Both the position numbers and the translations under genes were made by a program. A DNA stretch of 64,000 nucleotides from DASYLJ01 sp964432595 (lineage in GTDB: Bacteria; Desulfobacterota; Binatia; DP-6), in assembly GCA_964432595.1 (NCBI GenBank), contig CAYSOF010000019.1, forward strand, positions 62,001 through 126,000. The letters are read 5' to 3'. Below are positions 40,759 through 48,774 of the stretch, in pieces. Within the stretch, counting starts at the first letter, position 1. Every line of letters begins with the position of its first letter. The notes below the pieces were generated by a model. The model worked only from the letters and a program-made list of their open reading frames with translations, was not told the origin of the DNA and searched no databases.

Positions 40759-41357
40759 GGGTCCTCCGTGGCCCGCAGGCCGTTCAGCAACGTGTCGAGC
40801 TCGGCGGTGACGCCGGGCAGCTCCGCGTCCGGATCGTCCGTGCGCGCCAGCAGCATCGCCGCCTCGGTCACCGCCGCCATCACGAGGTGCGCCAGGATAC
40901 GGGCCGAGCCCGGACGTACCTGTCCTGCGGCCATGCCCTGCGCGATGCCCGCTTCGATCGACGCCAGCCCATTGCGCGCGTCCACTTCGCGCCAGCGCTC
41001 CCAGCCGAGCACGGCCGGCGCGTCGAGCAGGACGATGCGCTGCACCGACGGCGCGAGGCAGCCGCGCAGGAAGCCGTGGCACCCGTTGCGCAGGCGATCC
41101 CATGGGGTCCGCCCCCCGGCCGCGGCGGCCATGGTCATGTCCAGCAGCCGCCGGTCCTCCGCTTCGAAGACGGCCTCGAACAGCGCGCGCTTGTCCGGGA
41201 AGTGATGGTAGAGCGCGCCCTTCGTCACCCGCGCCCGCTGCACGATGTCGTCGAGGCTGGTCGCGGCATAGCCCTTCGTCGCGAAGAGGCGCGTGGCCCG
41301 CGCGATGAGGCGGCTGCGGGTGGCGTCGGCGCGGGCGTCTCGGGCGGCGGTGGGCAT
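40755..41357 (-). CDS. TetR/AcrR-family repressor (autoregulated)
   Basis: The protein has 200 residues from the ATG at 41357. N-terminal HTH: RSRLIARATRLFATKGYAAT, SLDDIVQRARVTKGALYHHF, PDKRALFEAVFEAEDRRLLD. The ligand domain contains PSVQRIVLLDAPAVLGWERW, a common AcrR subclass motif (rutR/bfr-like DAPAVLGW). Two identical 13-17-bp palindromes lie directly upstream (41363-41399), strongly suggesting autorepression. First gene of a bicistron with the ferritin-like protein. Confidence 0.9.
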   Translation of the reverse strand: MPTAARDARADATRSRLIARATRLFATKGYAATSLDDIVQRARVTKGALYHHFPDKRALFEAVFEAEDRRLLDMTMAAAAGGRTPWDRLRNGCHGFLRGCLAPSVQRIVLLDAPAVLGWERWREVDARNGLASIEAGIAQGMAAGQVRPGSARILAHLVMAAVTEAAMLLARTDDPDAELPGVTAELDTLLNGLRATEDP

Positions 41358-41362
41358 GTCGG

Positions 41363-41399
41363 ATACCGACGGTATGTATTTCACATACCGACGGTATGT
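41363..41399. promoter_or_regulatory. Tandem TetR operators ATACCG-A-CGGTAT
   Basis: The two palindromes share the core ATACCGACGGTAT at 41363-41375 and 41385-41397. The second extends to the perfect 17-mer ACATACCGACGGTATGT (41383-41399). Centres are 22 bp apart, about two helical turns, so two dimers would bind the same face. They lie 6 bp upstream of the TetR start codon. Confidence 0.85.
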
Positions 41400-41413
41400 C
41401 AACGTTGCCCTCG

Positions 41414-44263
41414 TCAGGACGGGCGGACTCGACCCCGTGCCCGTTCGAACCGTTCGGCCAATTCGCGTGCGGCGTCGTCGAGCGCCGGGCCGAGCCGGGC
41501 CCAGCTCGCGACCAGCCGCGAGCCGTCGGCCGGGCCGTCCTCGCGCTTCACCGGCTCGGGCGCGGTCGTTCCCCCGCGTTTGCCGCCGCCTTTGCTCCCG
41601 CCCTTGCCACTGCTCTGGCCGACGATCGTGTTGCTCGCGAGCCGATCGCGCAGCGCCATCGCCATCTCCTGGAGGGACAGCGCCTTCGGCGCCTCGGGAG
41701 CGCTCGGTACGAGCGCTTCCATCTTGGCGCAGAGCGTCTCGCGGCGGGCGCGGGTCGTCGCGGGATCGAGACGCGTCCCCGTCATGCTCGACGGGCGCGC
41801 GCCGGCGATGCGTTCCACGAGGCCCTCCAGGCGCTCGCGCACCGGCCGGGCCGCGTCCAGCATGACGACGTCGAGCTTGAGCCACTCGGCCCACGCGCCG
41901 TCCACGGTCTGCCCGATCTGCGCCTCGTCGGGTGCCTCGGCAACCTCGGGATCGAGCGCGGCGGCCAACGTCTCCAGCTGCGCGCACAGGGCGTCGGCCT
42001 TGCCGAGCAGGTCGTCGCGCTCGAGCTCGTCCCGACGCTTGCTCCGGTCGAAGAAGCGGTCGCACGCCGACCGGAAGCGGTTCCACAGCTGGTCGGCCTT
42101 GTCGCGCGGCGGCGGCCCCGTGCGCTTCCACTCCGCCTGCAGCTGCTTCAGCGCCTCGGCGGTCTCGTCCCAGGCGCGGGAGTCGGCGAGCGCCTCGGCC
42201 TTCTCGCACAACGCGATCTTGCGCGCCGCGTTCTCGCTCCGCTCGGCGTCGATGCGGCCGAAGTGCTCCTTGCGACGTGCGAAGAAGCGGTCGCAGGGCT
42301 CGCGGAACTGACGCCACAGCGCACCCGAGTGTCGCGGGGGCACCGGACCGATCGCCTTCCACTCCGCCTGCAGCCGGCGCACGAGATCGGCCGTCGCGTT
42401 CCAGTCGGTCGACTCGCCGACGCCGGCGGTCTGCGCGACGAGCGCCTGCTTCTTCGCGAGGTTCTCGGCCATGTAGGCGTCGCAGCGACGGCGCAGCTGC
42501 TCCCGCGCGGTGCGGAACCGCTCCCAGAGCGCCTGCGACTTGTCGGGACTCGCCGTCGCGATCGCGGCCCACTCGTCCTGCAGCCCCGCGAGCTGACGCG
42601 TCGCCTCGGCGAGATCCTCCGTGGCGATCAGGTCCTCCACCCGCGCGATCAGCTCCTCCTGCGCGCCGGCGTTCGCCCAGCGCCGCCATTCCTCGGTCTC
42701 CTGATCCTGCGTCGCGCGGCGCGCGAGGGCGTCGCGGGCGGCCGTGAGGCGCTGCGTCCAGTCACCGCGCCGCTCGGTCGGCGGCAACGGGCCGAGGTCG
42801 CGAATCGTCTGCTCCGCCACCTGCAGCTCGCGCCGCGCGGTCGCCGGCCGGAGCCGCTCCCCGGTCGCGAGCACCTCGAGACGCGTGCAGAGCGCGCCGA
42901 GGCGGGTCAGGTTCTCGCGCTCGAGCTCGCTACGCTGCGCCGCCGCCTCGTCCCGCCGTCGCGCGAGCGTCTCCGCGGCCGCGGCGTACCGCGCCTCCAG
43001 GGCGTCGATGCCATCGACCGAGCCGCGTGCGTCCGCGTGGGTGGCCCACCGTCGTTCCACCGCGCGCCACGCTTTCGTCGCCGGTGGACCGCCGGCAGTG
43101 GCCAGCGCTTCCGCCGTCTGCACGATGCCTTCGAGCTGCTCCTGGAGCGACGACTGCTCGGTCCAGCGCTGGTGCCGCTCGACGCACGCGTCGCCGGCCG
43201 CGCGGAACCGGCGCGCCAGCGCTGCGACGTCGGCGTCGGGGAGCGGTGCCAGCGTCTTCCACTCGTCGCGTGCGGCCGCGAGCGCGTCGAGCGCGCCGTC
43301 GCCCTCGAGCGCCTCGACCCGCGCGCACAGCGCCGCACGTGCCTCCAAGCCATGGGCCAGCGCCTCGCGCGCGTGGTCGGCCTCGGCGTGGCGCCGCGCG
43401 AGGCTGTCGGCCCGCTCGAGGACGGCGCGACACGCCAGCTCGAAGCGCTCGGTGACCTCCGGTCGGGGCTCACCCTCACGGCTCAGCGCCTGCCACTCGG
43501 CCTGGGCGTCCCGCGCCTCCGACGCGGCCCGTGCGACGTCGGAGCTCTTCCGCAGCCCCTCGACGATCGTACAGAGCGCGAGCTGCCGACCACGCACGTC
43601 ACGCCCGCTCGACGTCGACGGCCGCTCCTCGGCCGGCAGCAGCGCCTGCGCGCGCTGGCGCGCCGCCTTCGACGCCGTCCGGGTGTCGGCGATCGCGCGC
43701 AGCACCTCGACGTCGCTGATGCGCTCGACGGCGAGCACCGTCACGTCGGCCGGGCCGTCGCCGACCGCGATCGCGCGCAGCACGGCGACGTCGGCGATGC
43801 GCTCGAGTGCGGCGCACTGAATCGCGGGATCGCCCGCCCCCCGCACGACGTCCCGCAGCGCGCGATCGCCGGACACGCGGGCCAGTGCCGCGCGGCGAAC
43901 CGCCTCGTGCGTCGCGGCGATCGCCACCTGCGCGAGGGCACGCTCGTCCTGCAGCGCGCCGAGGGCTGCCTCGCACCGATCGGCGGCGGCGTCCGACGTC
44001 GCGAGGCGCACGCGGACGTCGCGCGCACATTCGGCGGCCAGCTCGCGCAACGCGGGATCGGCGTCGCCGGCGGCCACGCGGTCGAGCGCGGCGGCGTCCT
44101 CGACCTTCTTGATCGCGAGGCGACGGACGCGGGCGTCCGGGTCGCTGTCCGCGATGGTGACGAGTCGTTCCTGGTCGCCGGCCTCCATCTCGCGCACGGC
44201 GGCGGCGCGGACGTCGGGATCGGCATGGCGCCATCGCGGGCGAAGACGATCGAGGAGATCCAT
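41414..44263 (-). CDS. DUF349-repeat protein with N-terminal HEAT-like region
   Basis: The protein has 949 residues; the ATG at 44263 (MDLLDRLRPRWRHADPDVRA) is preferred over one eight codons upstream. Residues 1-220 read as HEAT-like repeats (VRAAAVREMEAGDQERLVTI, VRRLAIKKVEDAAALDRVAA, VRRAALARVSGDRALRDVV). From about 240, successive roughly 75-residue DUF349 units appear, each with LQAEWKAIGPVPPRHSGALW then RFFARRKEHF type sequence, with later units QAEWKRTGPPPRDKADQLWN and LQDEWAAIATASPDKSQALW. It ends in a Lys/Gly-rich linker and a helical tail. DUF349 proteins are cytoplasmic coiled rods of unknown function. Downstream of the aldolase on the same strand. Confidence 0.85.
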   Translation of the reverse strand: MDLLDRLRPRWRHADPDVRAAAVREMEAGDQERLVTIADSDPDARVRRLAIKKVEDAAALDRVAAGDADPALRELAAECARDVRVRLATSDAAADRCEAALGALQDERALAQVAIAATHEAVRRAALARVSGDRALRDVVRGAGDPAIQCAALERIADVAVLRAIAVGDGPADVTVLAVERISDVEVLRAIADTRTASKAARQRAQALLPAEERPSTSSGRDVRGRQLALCTIVEGLRKSSDVARAASEARDAQAEWQALSREGEPRPEVTERFELACRAVLERADSLARRHAEADHAREALAHGLEARAALCARVEALEGDGALDALAAARDEWKTLAPLPDADVAALARRFRAAGDACVERHQRWTEQSSLQEQLEGIVQTAEALATAGGPPATKAWRAVERRWATHADARGSVDGIDALEARYAAAAETLARRRDEAAAQRSELERENLTRLGALCTRLEVLATGERLRPATARRELQVAEQTIRDLGPLPPTERRGDWTQRLTAARDALARRATQDQETEEWRRWANAGAQEELIARVEDLIATEDLAEATRQLAGLQDEWAAIATASPDKSQALWERFRTAREQLRRRCDAYMAENLAKKQALVAQTAGVGESTDWNATADLVRRLQAEWKAIGPVPPRHSGALWRQFREPCDRFFARRKEHFGRIDAERSENAARKIALCEKAEALADSRAWDETAEALKQLQAEWKRTGPPPRDKADQLWNRFRSACDRFFDRSKRRDELERDDLLGKADALCAQLETLAAALDPEVAEAPDEAQIGQTVDGAWAEWLKLDVVMLDAARPVRERLEGLVERIAGARPSSMTGTRLDPATTRARRETLCAKMEALVPSAPEAPKALSLQEMAMALRDRLASNTIVGQSSGKGGSKGGGKRGGTTAPEPVKREDGPADGSRLVASWARLGPALDDAARELAERFERARGRVRPS

Positions 44264-44302
44264 GGGCTGGAAGTGACCGCTAGCCAAGCCCCGTGCCCGC
44301 GG

Positions 44303-45187
44303 TCAAGCGCGCGGGTCGTCGGGGCTGTTCAGGAGCTGCAGGTGCTCGGTGACGACGGCGTGCACGGCGGCCTCGACCGGCGCGAGAACCTTGTACGGCG
44401 CCACCTCGTCCGGATGCGCCGCGAGGACCGCCTCGAGCCCGCGGCGCCAGGCCAGGCGCAGCTCCGTGTTCACGTGGACGATCGTGACGCCGGCGCGCAC
44501 GGCGCGACGGAGGTCGGCGGGATGCGTCCCCGACGCCCCGTGCAGCGTCAGGTACGTGCGGGTCGCGTCCTTGATGTCGGCGATCCGCTGCAGATCGAGA
44601 CGCTTCTGCACGCGTCCCTGCACCATCGTGCGAAGCAGGCCGTGCATCGTCCCCACCGAGGGGGCGAGCACGTCGACACCCGTCGCCTCGACGTATTGGC
44701 GCGCCTCGTCCACCGTCGTGAGGCCGTACCCCTCGGGCGGCGCGGCGTCGTGGATGGCGGACGAGGCGCCGATGAAGCCGATCTCGCCCTCGACGACGAT
44801 GTCGGGCGCGATCGAACGCAGCGCCGTCACCGCCTGGCGCGTGCGCGCGACGTTGGCGTCGCAGTCGGCCTCGGAGGCGTCGAACACCACGGCGTCGAAC
44901 CCGGCCCGCGCCGCACGCTCGGCGGCGGCGAGCGTATGGGTGTGGTCGGCGTCGAGAAAGATCGGCGGTCCGCCCTCGTCGCGATACGCGCGGACCAGCG
45001 CGGCGATCTGCTCGACGCCGATGAAGTCCCGCTCGCCCTCCGAGACGCCGATGATCACCGGAACGTCGAGCGCACGGGCGGCCCGGACGATCGCCTTCAC
45101 GGCGACCAGTTCCGAGACGTTGAAGTGCCCCAAGGCGACGCGCGCACGATCCGCCGCCGCCAACGCCGTTCGCAGCCGAGCGCTCAT
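44303..45187 (-). CDS. Class II fructose-bisphosphate aldolase family protein
   Basis: The protein has 294 residues, ATG 45187. Zinc and substrate features of class II aldolases: PPIFLDADHTHTLAAAERAA (His ligand region), VVEGEIGFIG (Glu), VDVLAPSVGTMHGLLR (His), TYLTLHGASGTHPADLRRAV (third His) and VTIVHVNTELRLAWRRGLEA. VSELVAVKAIVRAARALDVP and VIIGVSEGERDFIGV match the GatY/KbaY/Fba start. Probably a zinc-dependent ketose-bisphosphate aldolase. 39 bases separate it from the DUF349 gene. Confidence 0.88.
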   Translation of the reverse strand: MSARLRTALAAADRARVALGHFNVSELVAVKAIVRAARALDVPVIIGVSEGERDFIGVEQIAALVRAYRDEGGPPIFLDADHTHTLAAAERAARAGFDAVVFDASEADCDANVARTRQAVTALRSIAPDIVVEGEIGFIGASSAIHDAAPPEGYGLTTVDEARQYVEATGVDVLAPSVGTMHGLLRTMVQGRVQKRLDLQRIADIKDATRTYLTLHGASGTHPADLRRAVRAGVTIVHVNTELRLAWRRGLEAVLAAHPDEVAPYKVLAPVEAAVHAVVTEHLQLLNSPDDPRA

Positions 45188-45204
45188 GTCCCGCTTCACT
45201 GCGA

Positions 45205-45234
45205 ACCGTACTCGCCGGCGAGCGCGTCGTCCAG
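45205..45234 (-). promoter_or_regulatory. Candidate promoter of the aldolase gene
   Basis: Minus strand CTGGAC (45234-45229), 18-base spacer, TACGGT (45210-45205), short leader with AAGCGGGA to the ATG at 45187. Confidence 0.4.
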
Positions 45235-45245
45235 GCGGGTTTACG

Positions 45246-45359
45246 CTATGGCTCCTCGTCGCACGCGGGCGGCTCGCCCTGGCCGATCTTCGACTCGCAC
45301 TGCCCCGGTCCCTTGCAGCGCTTGTCGAACGCCGGCGCAGCTGTGTTCGACCTTGACAA
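45246..45359 (-). CDS. Possible 37-residue Cys-rich peptide (speculative)
   Basis: A TTG-initiated frame reads MSRSNTAAPAF then DKRCKGPGQCESKIGQGEPP and ACDEEP before a TAG. The Cys/Gly/Lys/Glu composition looks protein-like and differs from the Arg/Ala shadows around it. It has no ribosome site, overlaps the P450 promoter and could be the tail of a decayed secreted protein. Kept only as a flag. Confidence 0.2.
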   Translation of the reverse strand: MSRSNTAAPAFDKRCKGPGQCESKIGQGEPPACDEEP

Positions 45360-45382
45360 ACGAACGTTTGTTCTCGTAACTG
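45353..45382 (+). promoter_or_regulatory. P450 promoter with CAAAC-N4-GTTTG operator, leaderless
   Basis: TTGACA (45353-45358), 18-base spacer, TAACTG (45377-45382), six bases to the ATG at 45389, so RNA would begin at or near the start codon. The palindrome ACAAACG-AA-CGTTTGT (45356-45371) overlaps the -35 box. Confidence 0.7.
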
Positions 45383-45388
45383 ACGCTC

Positions 45389-46630
45389 ATGACGGTGCCG
45401 GCGTCGATCGACCTGTACGACCAGGGTTCCTACGAGCGACAGGGGCCGCCGCACGACGGATTCCGCCGTCTCCGCGCCGAAGATCCGGTGCACTGGCACG
45501 ACATGCCGGGCGACACCGGCTTCTGGGCGATCACGCGCTACAAAGACGTCTTCACCGTCTCGCTCGACCAGAAGACGTTCTCCTCGCAGAAGGGCGGCGT
45601 CATCCTCCGCACCTGGAAGCCCGAGGAGTTCGAGGCGCAGAAGAACATGCTGATCAACCTCGACCCGCCGGAGCACACGAAGTACCGCCGGCTCGTCAGC
45701 ATGGGTTTCGCGAGCAAGATCATCCGTCATCTCGAGCCGCACATCCGCGACATCGCCAACGAGCTCATCGACAACGTCGCGGCGGACGGCGCATGCGACT
45801 TCGTCGCGTCCATCTCCGCCGAGCTGCCGCTGCGGGTGATCGTCGAGCTGATCGGTGTTCCGCTCGAGGACCGCCACAAGGTGCTCGACTGGAGCAACAA
45901 GATGATCGGCTTCGACGATCCCGAGTACCAGACGCAGCCGGACAACATGGTCGGCGCGATGGCCGCCGCCGAGCTGTTCATGTACGCGAACAGCCTCGCC
46001 GAGGAGCGGCTCCGCGAGCCGAAGGACGACGTCGTCAGCGTGCTGATGAAGGCCGAGGTCGACGGCAGCAGCCTGTCGATGGCCGAGTTCAATGCGTTCT
46101 TCCTGCTGCTGGTCGTCGCCGGCAACGAGACGACCCGCAACCTGATCTCCGGCGGCATGCTGGCGCTCATGCAGCACCCCGAGCAGCGCGCGCGACTGCT
46201 GGCCGATCCGTCGCTGCTCGACAGCGCCGTCGAGGAGATGTTGCGCTGGGTGACGCCGGTGAATCAGTTCCGGCGGACCGCCACGCGCGACGTCGAGCTC
46301 GGCGGCAAGCAGATCCGCGAAGGCGACAAGCTCGTGCTGTTCTACGCGTCCGCCAATCGCGACGAGGCGGTCTTCGAGAACCCCGACCGGTTCGACGTCG
46401 GCCGCACGCCGAACGAGCACCTGGCGTTCGGCATCGGCCCGCACTTCTGCCTCGGTGCGAACCTGGCACGGCTCGAGATCAAGGTGATGTTCCAGGAGCT
46501 GCTGCGCCGCCTGCCCGACATCGAGCTGGCCGGGCCCGTCGAGCGCCTGCGGTCGAACTTCATCAACGGCATCAAGCGGATGCCGGTGCGGTTCACGCCC
46601 GAGCGCCAGCGCCGCGCGAACGCCGTTTAG
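45389..46630 (+). CDS. Cytochrome P450 (CYP125/CYP142-like)
   Basis: The protein has 413 residues. Haem-thiolate motif FGIGPHFCLGANLARLE, I-helix AGNETTRN, K-helix ExxR in AVEEMLRWVTPV and the PERF-like ENPDRFDVGR. The N-terminal DLYDQGSYERQGPPHDGFRR, TGFWAITRYKDVFTVSLDQK and NLDPPEHTKYRRLVSMGFAS strongly resemble actinobacterial steroid/fatty-acid terminal hydroxylases such as CYP125, CYP142 and CYP124. No membrane anchor, so a soluble class I P450 needing ferredoxin partners from elsewhere. Terminal oxidation of an alkyl side chain would feed the acyl-CoA modules that share its operator. Confidence 0.92.
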   Translation: MTVPASIDLYDQGSYERQGPPHDGFRRLRAEDPVHWHDMPGDTGFWAITRYKDVFTVSLDQKTFSSQKGGVILRTWKPEEFEAQKNMLINLDPPEHTKYRRLVSMGFASKIIRHLEPHIRDIANELIDNVAADGACDFVASISAELPLRVIVELIGVPLEDRHKVLDWSNKMIGFDDPEYQTQPDNMVGAMAAAELFMYANSLAEERLREPKDDVVSVLMKAEVDGSSLSMAEFNAFFLLLVVAGNETTRNLISGGMLALMQHPEQRARLLADPSLLDSAVEEMLRWVTPVNQFRRTATRDVELGGKQIREGDKLVLFYASANRDEAVFENPDRFDVGRTPNEHLAFGIGPHFCLGANLARLEIKVMFQELLRRLPDIELAGPVERLRSNFINGIKRMPVRFTPERQRRANAV

Positions 46631-46650
46631 ACCAGCCCGCCAGAAGGGGC

Positions 46651-46678
46651 TTGTCGCACGACCTGCAGTCGGTAGGGT
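46651..46678 (+). promoter_or_regulatory. Candidate leaderless promoter of the Cys-rich secreted gene
   Basis: TTGTCG (46651-46656), 16-base spacer, TAGGGT (46673-46678), eight bases to the ATG at 46687. Weaker than the others. Confidence 0.35.
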
Positions 46679-46686
46679 CGTGCATC

Positions 46687-47544
46687 ATGCGCATCCCACA
46701 GATCGGCGCCCTGCTTGCATTCGCAGTGACGTTGTCGGCGACGCGCGCCGCCGCCCAGGTATGCGGCGACGGCTTCGTCACCCCACCCGAGCTCTGCGAC
46801 GACGGCAACCTGCTTCCCGGGGACGGCTGCTCCCCCGTGTGCCTTCCGGAGAATTCACCGCCGGTGTGCCTCGAGGCGATCGCCACCCCCACCGACCTCT
46901 GGCCGCCAAACCACAAGCTGGTGCCCGTGGCGATCGACGGCATCGTCGATCCCGACGGCGATCCGGTGACGATCGTCGTCACGGACGTCGCGCAGGACGA
47001 ACCGGTCGACGACGCGTCGTGCTCCGACGCGTTCGGCGTCGGCAGCGACACCGTCCGGCTACGCTCCGAGCGCGAGGGCTCCGGCGACGGCCGCGTCTAT
47101 CACGTGGGCTTCATCGCGACGGACTCGTTCGGTGCGTCCTGCACGGGCACGGCCGAGGTCTGCGTCCGGCACGACAACGGGAACGGCAGCACGTGCGTCG
47201 ACGGCGGGCCGCTGTTCGCCTCGGTCGGCGATCCGGCGCTCTGCGACGACGGGCCGATCTGCGACATCGACGCGTGCCTTCCCGACGACGATCTCGCCGG
47301 CTGCGACGACGACCTGCCCCGTGCCGTCGTCCGCAAGATGAATCGCGCCCGTGCGGTGCTCGATCGCGCCGCCGGGACGGCGCTTCCGGGACGGCGCGCG
47401 CGCCTCGGGCGTCGCGCGATGCATCTCCTGGAGCGGGCGGAGACGCGGGCCGGTCGCGTGCTCGATCCGGTGTGCGGCGACGTCGTGATCGGCACGCTCG
47501 ACGCCGCGAGCGACTGCGTCGCGTGCGCGACGCAGTCGCCCTGA
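46687..47544 (+). CDS. Secreted DUF4215-type Cys-rich protein
   Basis: The protein has 285 residues. Signal peptide MRIPQIGALLAFAVTLSATR then AAAQ. The mature start VCGDGFVTPPELCDDGNLLP plus GDGCSPVCLPE is one complete DUF4215/Myxococcus Cys-rich repeat (CGDG-E-CDDGN-GDGC-C). Then an Ig-like segment (WPPNHKLVPVAIDGIVDPDG, DPVTIVVTDVAQDEPVDD) and Cys pairs in the C-terminal half. This module is abundant in delta-proteobacterial secreted proteins and supports that lineage. Function unknown. Confidence 0.8.
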   Translation: MRIPQIGALLAFAVTLSATRAAAQVCGDGFVTPPELCDDGNLLPGDGCSPVCLPENSPPVCLEAIATPTDLWPPNHKLVPVAIDGIVDPDGDPVTIVVTDVAQDEPVDDASCSDAFGVGSDTVRLRSEREGSGDGRVYHVGFIATDSFGASCTGTAEVCVRHDNGNGSTCVDGGPLFASVGDPALCDDGPICDIDACLPDDDLAGCDDDLPRAVVRKMNRARAVLDRAAGTALPGRRARLGRRAMHLLERAETRAGRVLDPVCGDVVIGTLDAASDCVACATQSP

Positions 47545-47555
47545 CGGACGGCCGC

Positions 47556-48647
47556 TCAGTATACGATGACGGAGCGGGCGACCTCGCCCTTCTCCATCGC
47601 CGTGAACGCGTCGTTCACCGCGTCGAGCTTGATGCGCGCGGAGACGAGCTCGTCGATCTTGAGCTTCTTCTGCATGTAGAGCTCGATCAGCTTCGGCATG
47701 TCGCGGCGCATGTTCGCCGAGCCGTATAGCGAGCCGATCACCGACTTCTCCTCGAGCGGCACCATCATGCCGGGGACGGAAATCTCGGTGCCCATGCCGG
47801 GCACGCCGACGACGACCGCCTTGCCGCCGCGCTTCACCGACAGGAACGCCTGCAGAATGACGGCGCCGTGGCCGATGACCTCGAATGCGTAATCGACGCC
47901 GAGCCCGCCGGTCAGCTCCTTGATCTGCCCCGGGACGTCGGCGTCGCCCGACGCGTTCACCACGTCGGTGGCGCCGAACACCTTGGCCAGCTCGAGCTTC
48001 TTCGGGGCGAGGTCGACGGCGATGATGCGCGACGCGCCCGACAGCTCCGCGCCCTGGATGACGTTCAGCCCGACGCCGCCGCAGCCGAAGACCGCGACGG
48101 TCTGACCGGGCCGCACCTTGGCGGTGTTCACGACGGCGCCGACGCCCGTCATGACGCCGCAGCCGACCAGGCAGGCGCGATCGAGCGGCACGTCCTCGGG
48201 AATCTTGATGGCGGCGGTGGCGCGCACGACGGTGCGCTCGGCGAACGACGCGACGCCGGCCATGCGCGCGATCTGCGTATCGCCCTTCCGGAAGACGTTC
48301 TCGCCACCCATCATCGCCGACTGCATGCCGCTCTCGCAGAGGTGCGTCGTGTCGTTGATGCAGTAGTGGCAGCGGCCGCAGCCCTCGACCCACGACAGCA
48401 CCACGTGGTCGCCGGGCTTGAGATGCGTGACGTCCTTGCCGACCTCCTCGACGACGCCGGCGCCTTCGTGGCCGAGCACGACGGGCGGCGGGAACGGCAG
48501 CTTCGCCTGCACGACCGACAGGTCCGAGTGGCAGACGCCGCTCGCGGCCATCTTGACGACGACCTCGTTGTCGCGTGGCGCGTTCAGCTCGAGGGACTCG
48601 ACCTTCAACGCTTCACCGAAATTGTAGAGAACCGCGCCTCGGACCAT
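47556..48647 (-). CDS. Zinc-dependent alcohol dehydrogenase (class III/NDMA-type MDR)
   Basis: The protein has 363 residues, ATG 48647 with GGAGG. Catalytic zinc ligands in SGVCHSDLSVVQ and VLGHEGAGVVEEVG. Structural zinc: EGCGRCHYCINDTTHLCE, all four Cys present. The Rossmann motif is VAVFGCGGVGLNVIQGAELSG, followed by IIAVDLAPKKLELAKVFGAT. It resembles the NDMA-dependent/mycothiol branch (FGEALKVESLELNAPRDNEV). It would oxidise primary alcohols to aldehydes, a natural next step after P450 hydroxylation. Confidence 0.9.
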   Translation of the reverse strand: MVRGAVLYNFGEALKVESLELNAPRDNEVVVKMAASGVCHSDLSVVQAKLPFPPPVVLGHEGAGVVEEVGKDVTHLKPGDHVVLSWVEGCGRCHYCINDTTHLCESGMQSAMMGGENVFRKGDTQIARMAGVASFAERTVVRATAAIKIPEDVPLDRACLVGCGVMTGVGAVVNTAKVRPGQTVAVFGCGGVGLNVIQGAELSGASRIIAVDLAPKKLELAKVFGATDVVNASGDADVPGQIKELTGGLGVDYAFEVIGHGAVILQAFLSVKRGGKAVVVGVPGMGTEISVPGMMVPLEEKSVIGSLYGSANMRRDMPKLIELYMQKKLKIDELVSARIKLDAVNDAFTAMEKGEVARSVIVY

Positions 48648-48686
48648 GGTGTGCCTCCGACTATGGGTTGGTGGACGGAACGCCGG

Positions 48687-48716
48687 GGTATAGGCCGACC
48701 GCGAAAGCACGGTCAA
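48687..48716 (-). promoter_or_regulatory. Promoter of the alcohol dehydrogenase gene
   Basis: Minus strand TTGACC (48716-48711), 18-base spacer, TATACC (48692-48687); leader of about 40 bases with GGAGG. Back to back with the ligase promoter 20 bases away. Confidence 0.55.
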
Positions 48717-48735
48717 GCTACGGCGCCGAGACCGG

Positions 48736-48765
48736 TTGACAAACGAGCGTTTGGACGGGTACGGA
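48736..48765 (+). promoter_or_regulatory. Acyl-CoA ligase promoter with CAAAC-N4-GTTTG operator, leaderless
   Basis: TTGACA (48736-48741), 18-base spacer, TACGGA (48760-48765), nine bases to the ATG at 48775. The palindrome CAAACGAGCGTTTG (48740-48753) overlaps the -35 box. Upstream of the ligase-TetR unit and close to the divergent dehydrogenase promoter. Confidence 0.7.
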
Positions 48766-48774
48766 GCCGACGCG

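Noticed and set aside
41396..45379. About 1300-codon + strand frame
   Set aside because: Shadow of the DUF349 and aldolase genes, which have clear motifs on the minus strand.
48736..48774. Upstream extension of the acyl-CoA ligase to the ATG-like codon at 48736
   Set aside because: It lies inside the TTGACA box of the promoter; the 48775 start is preferred.
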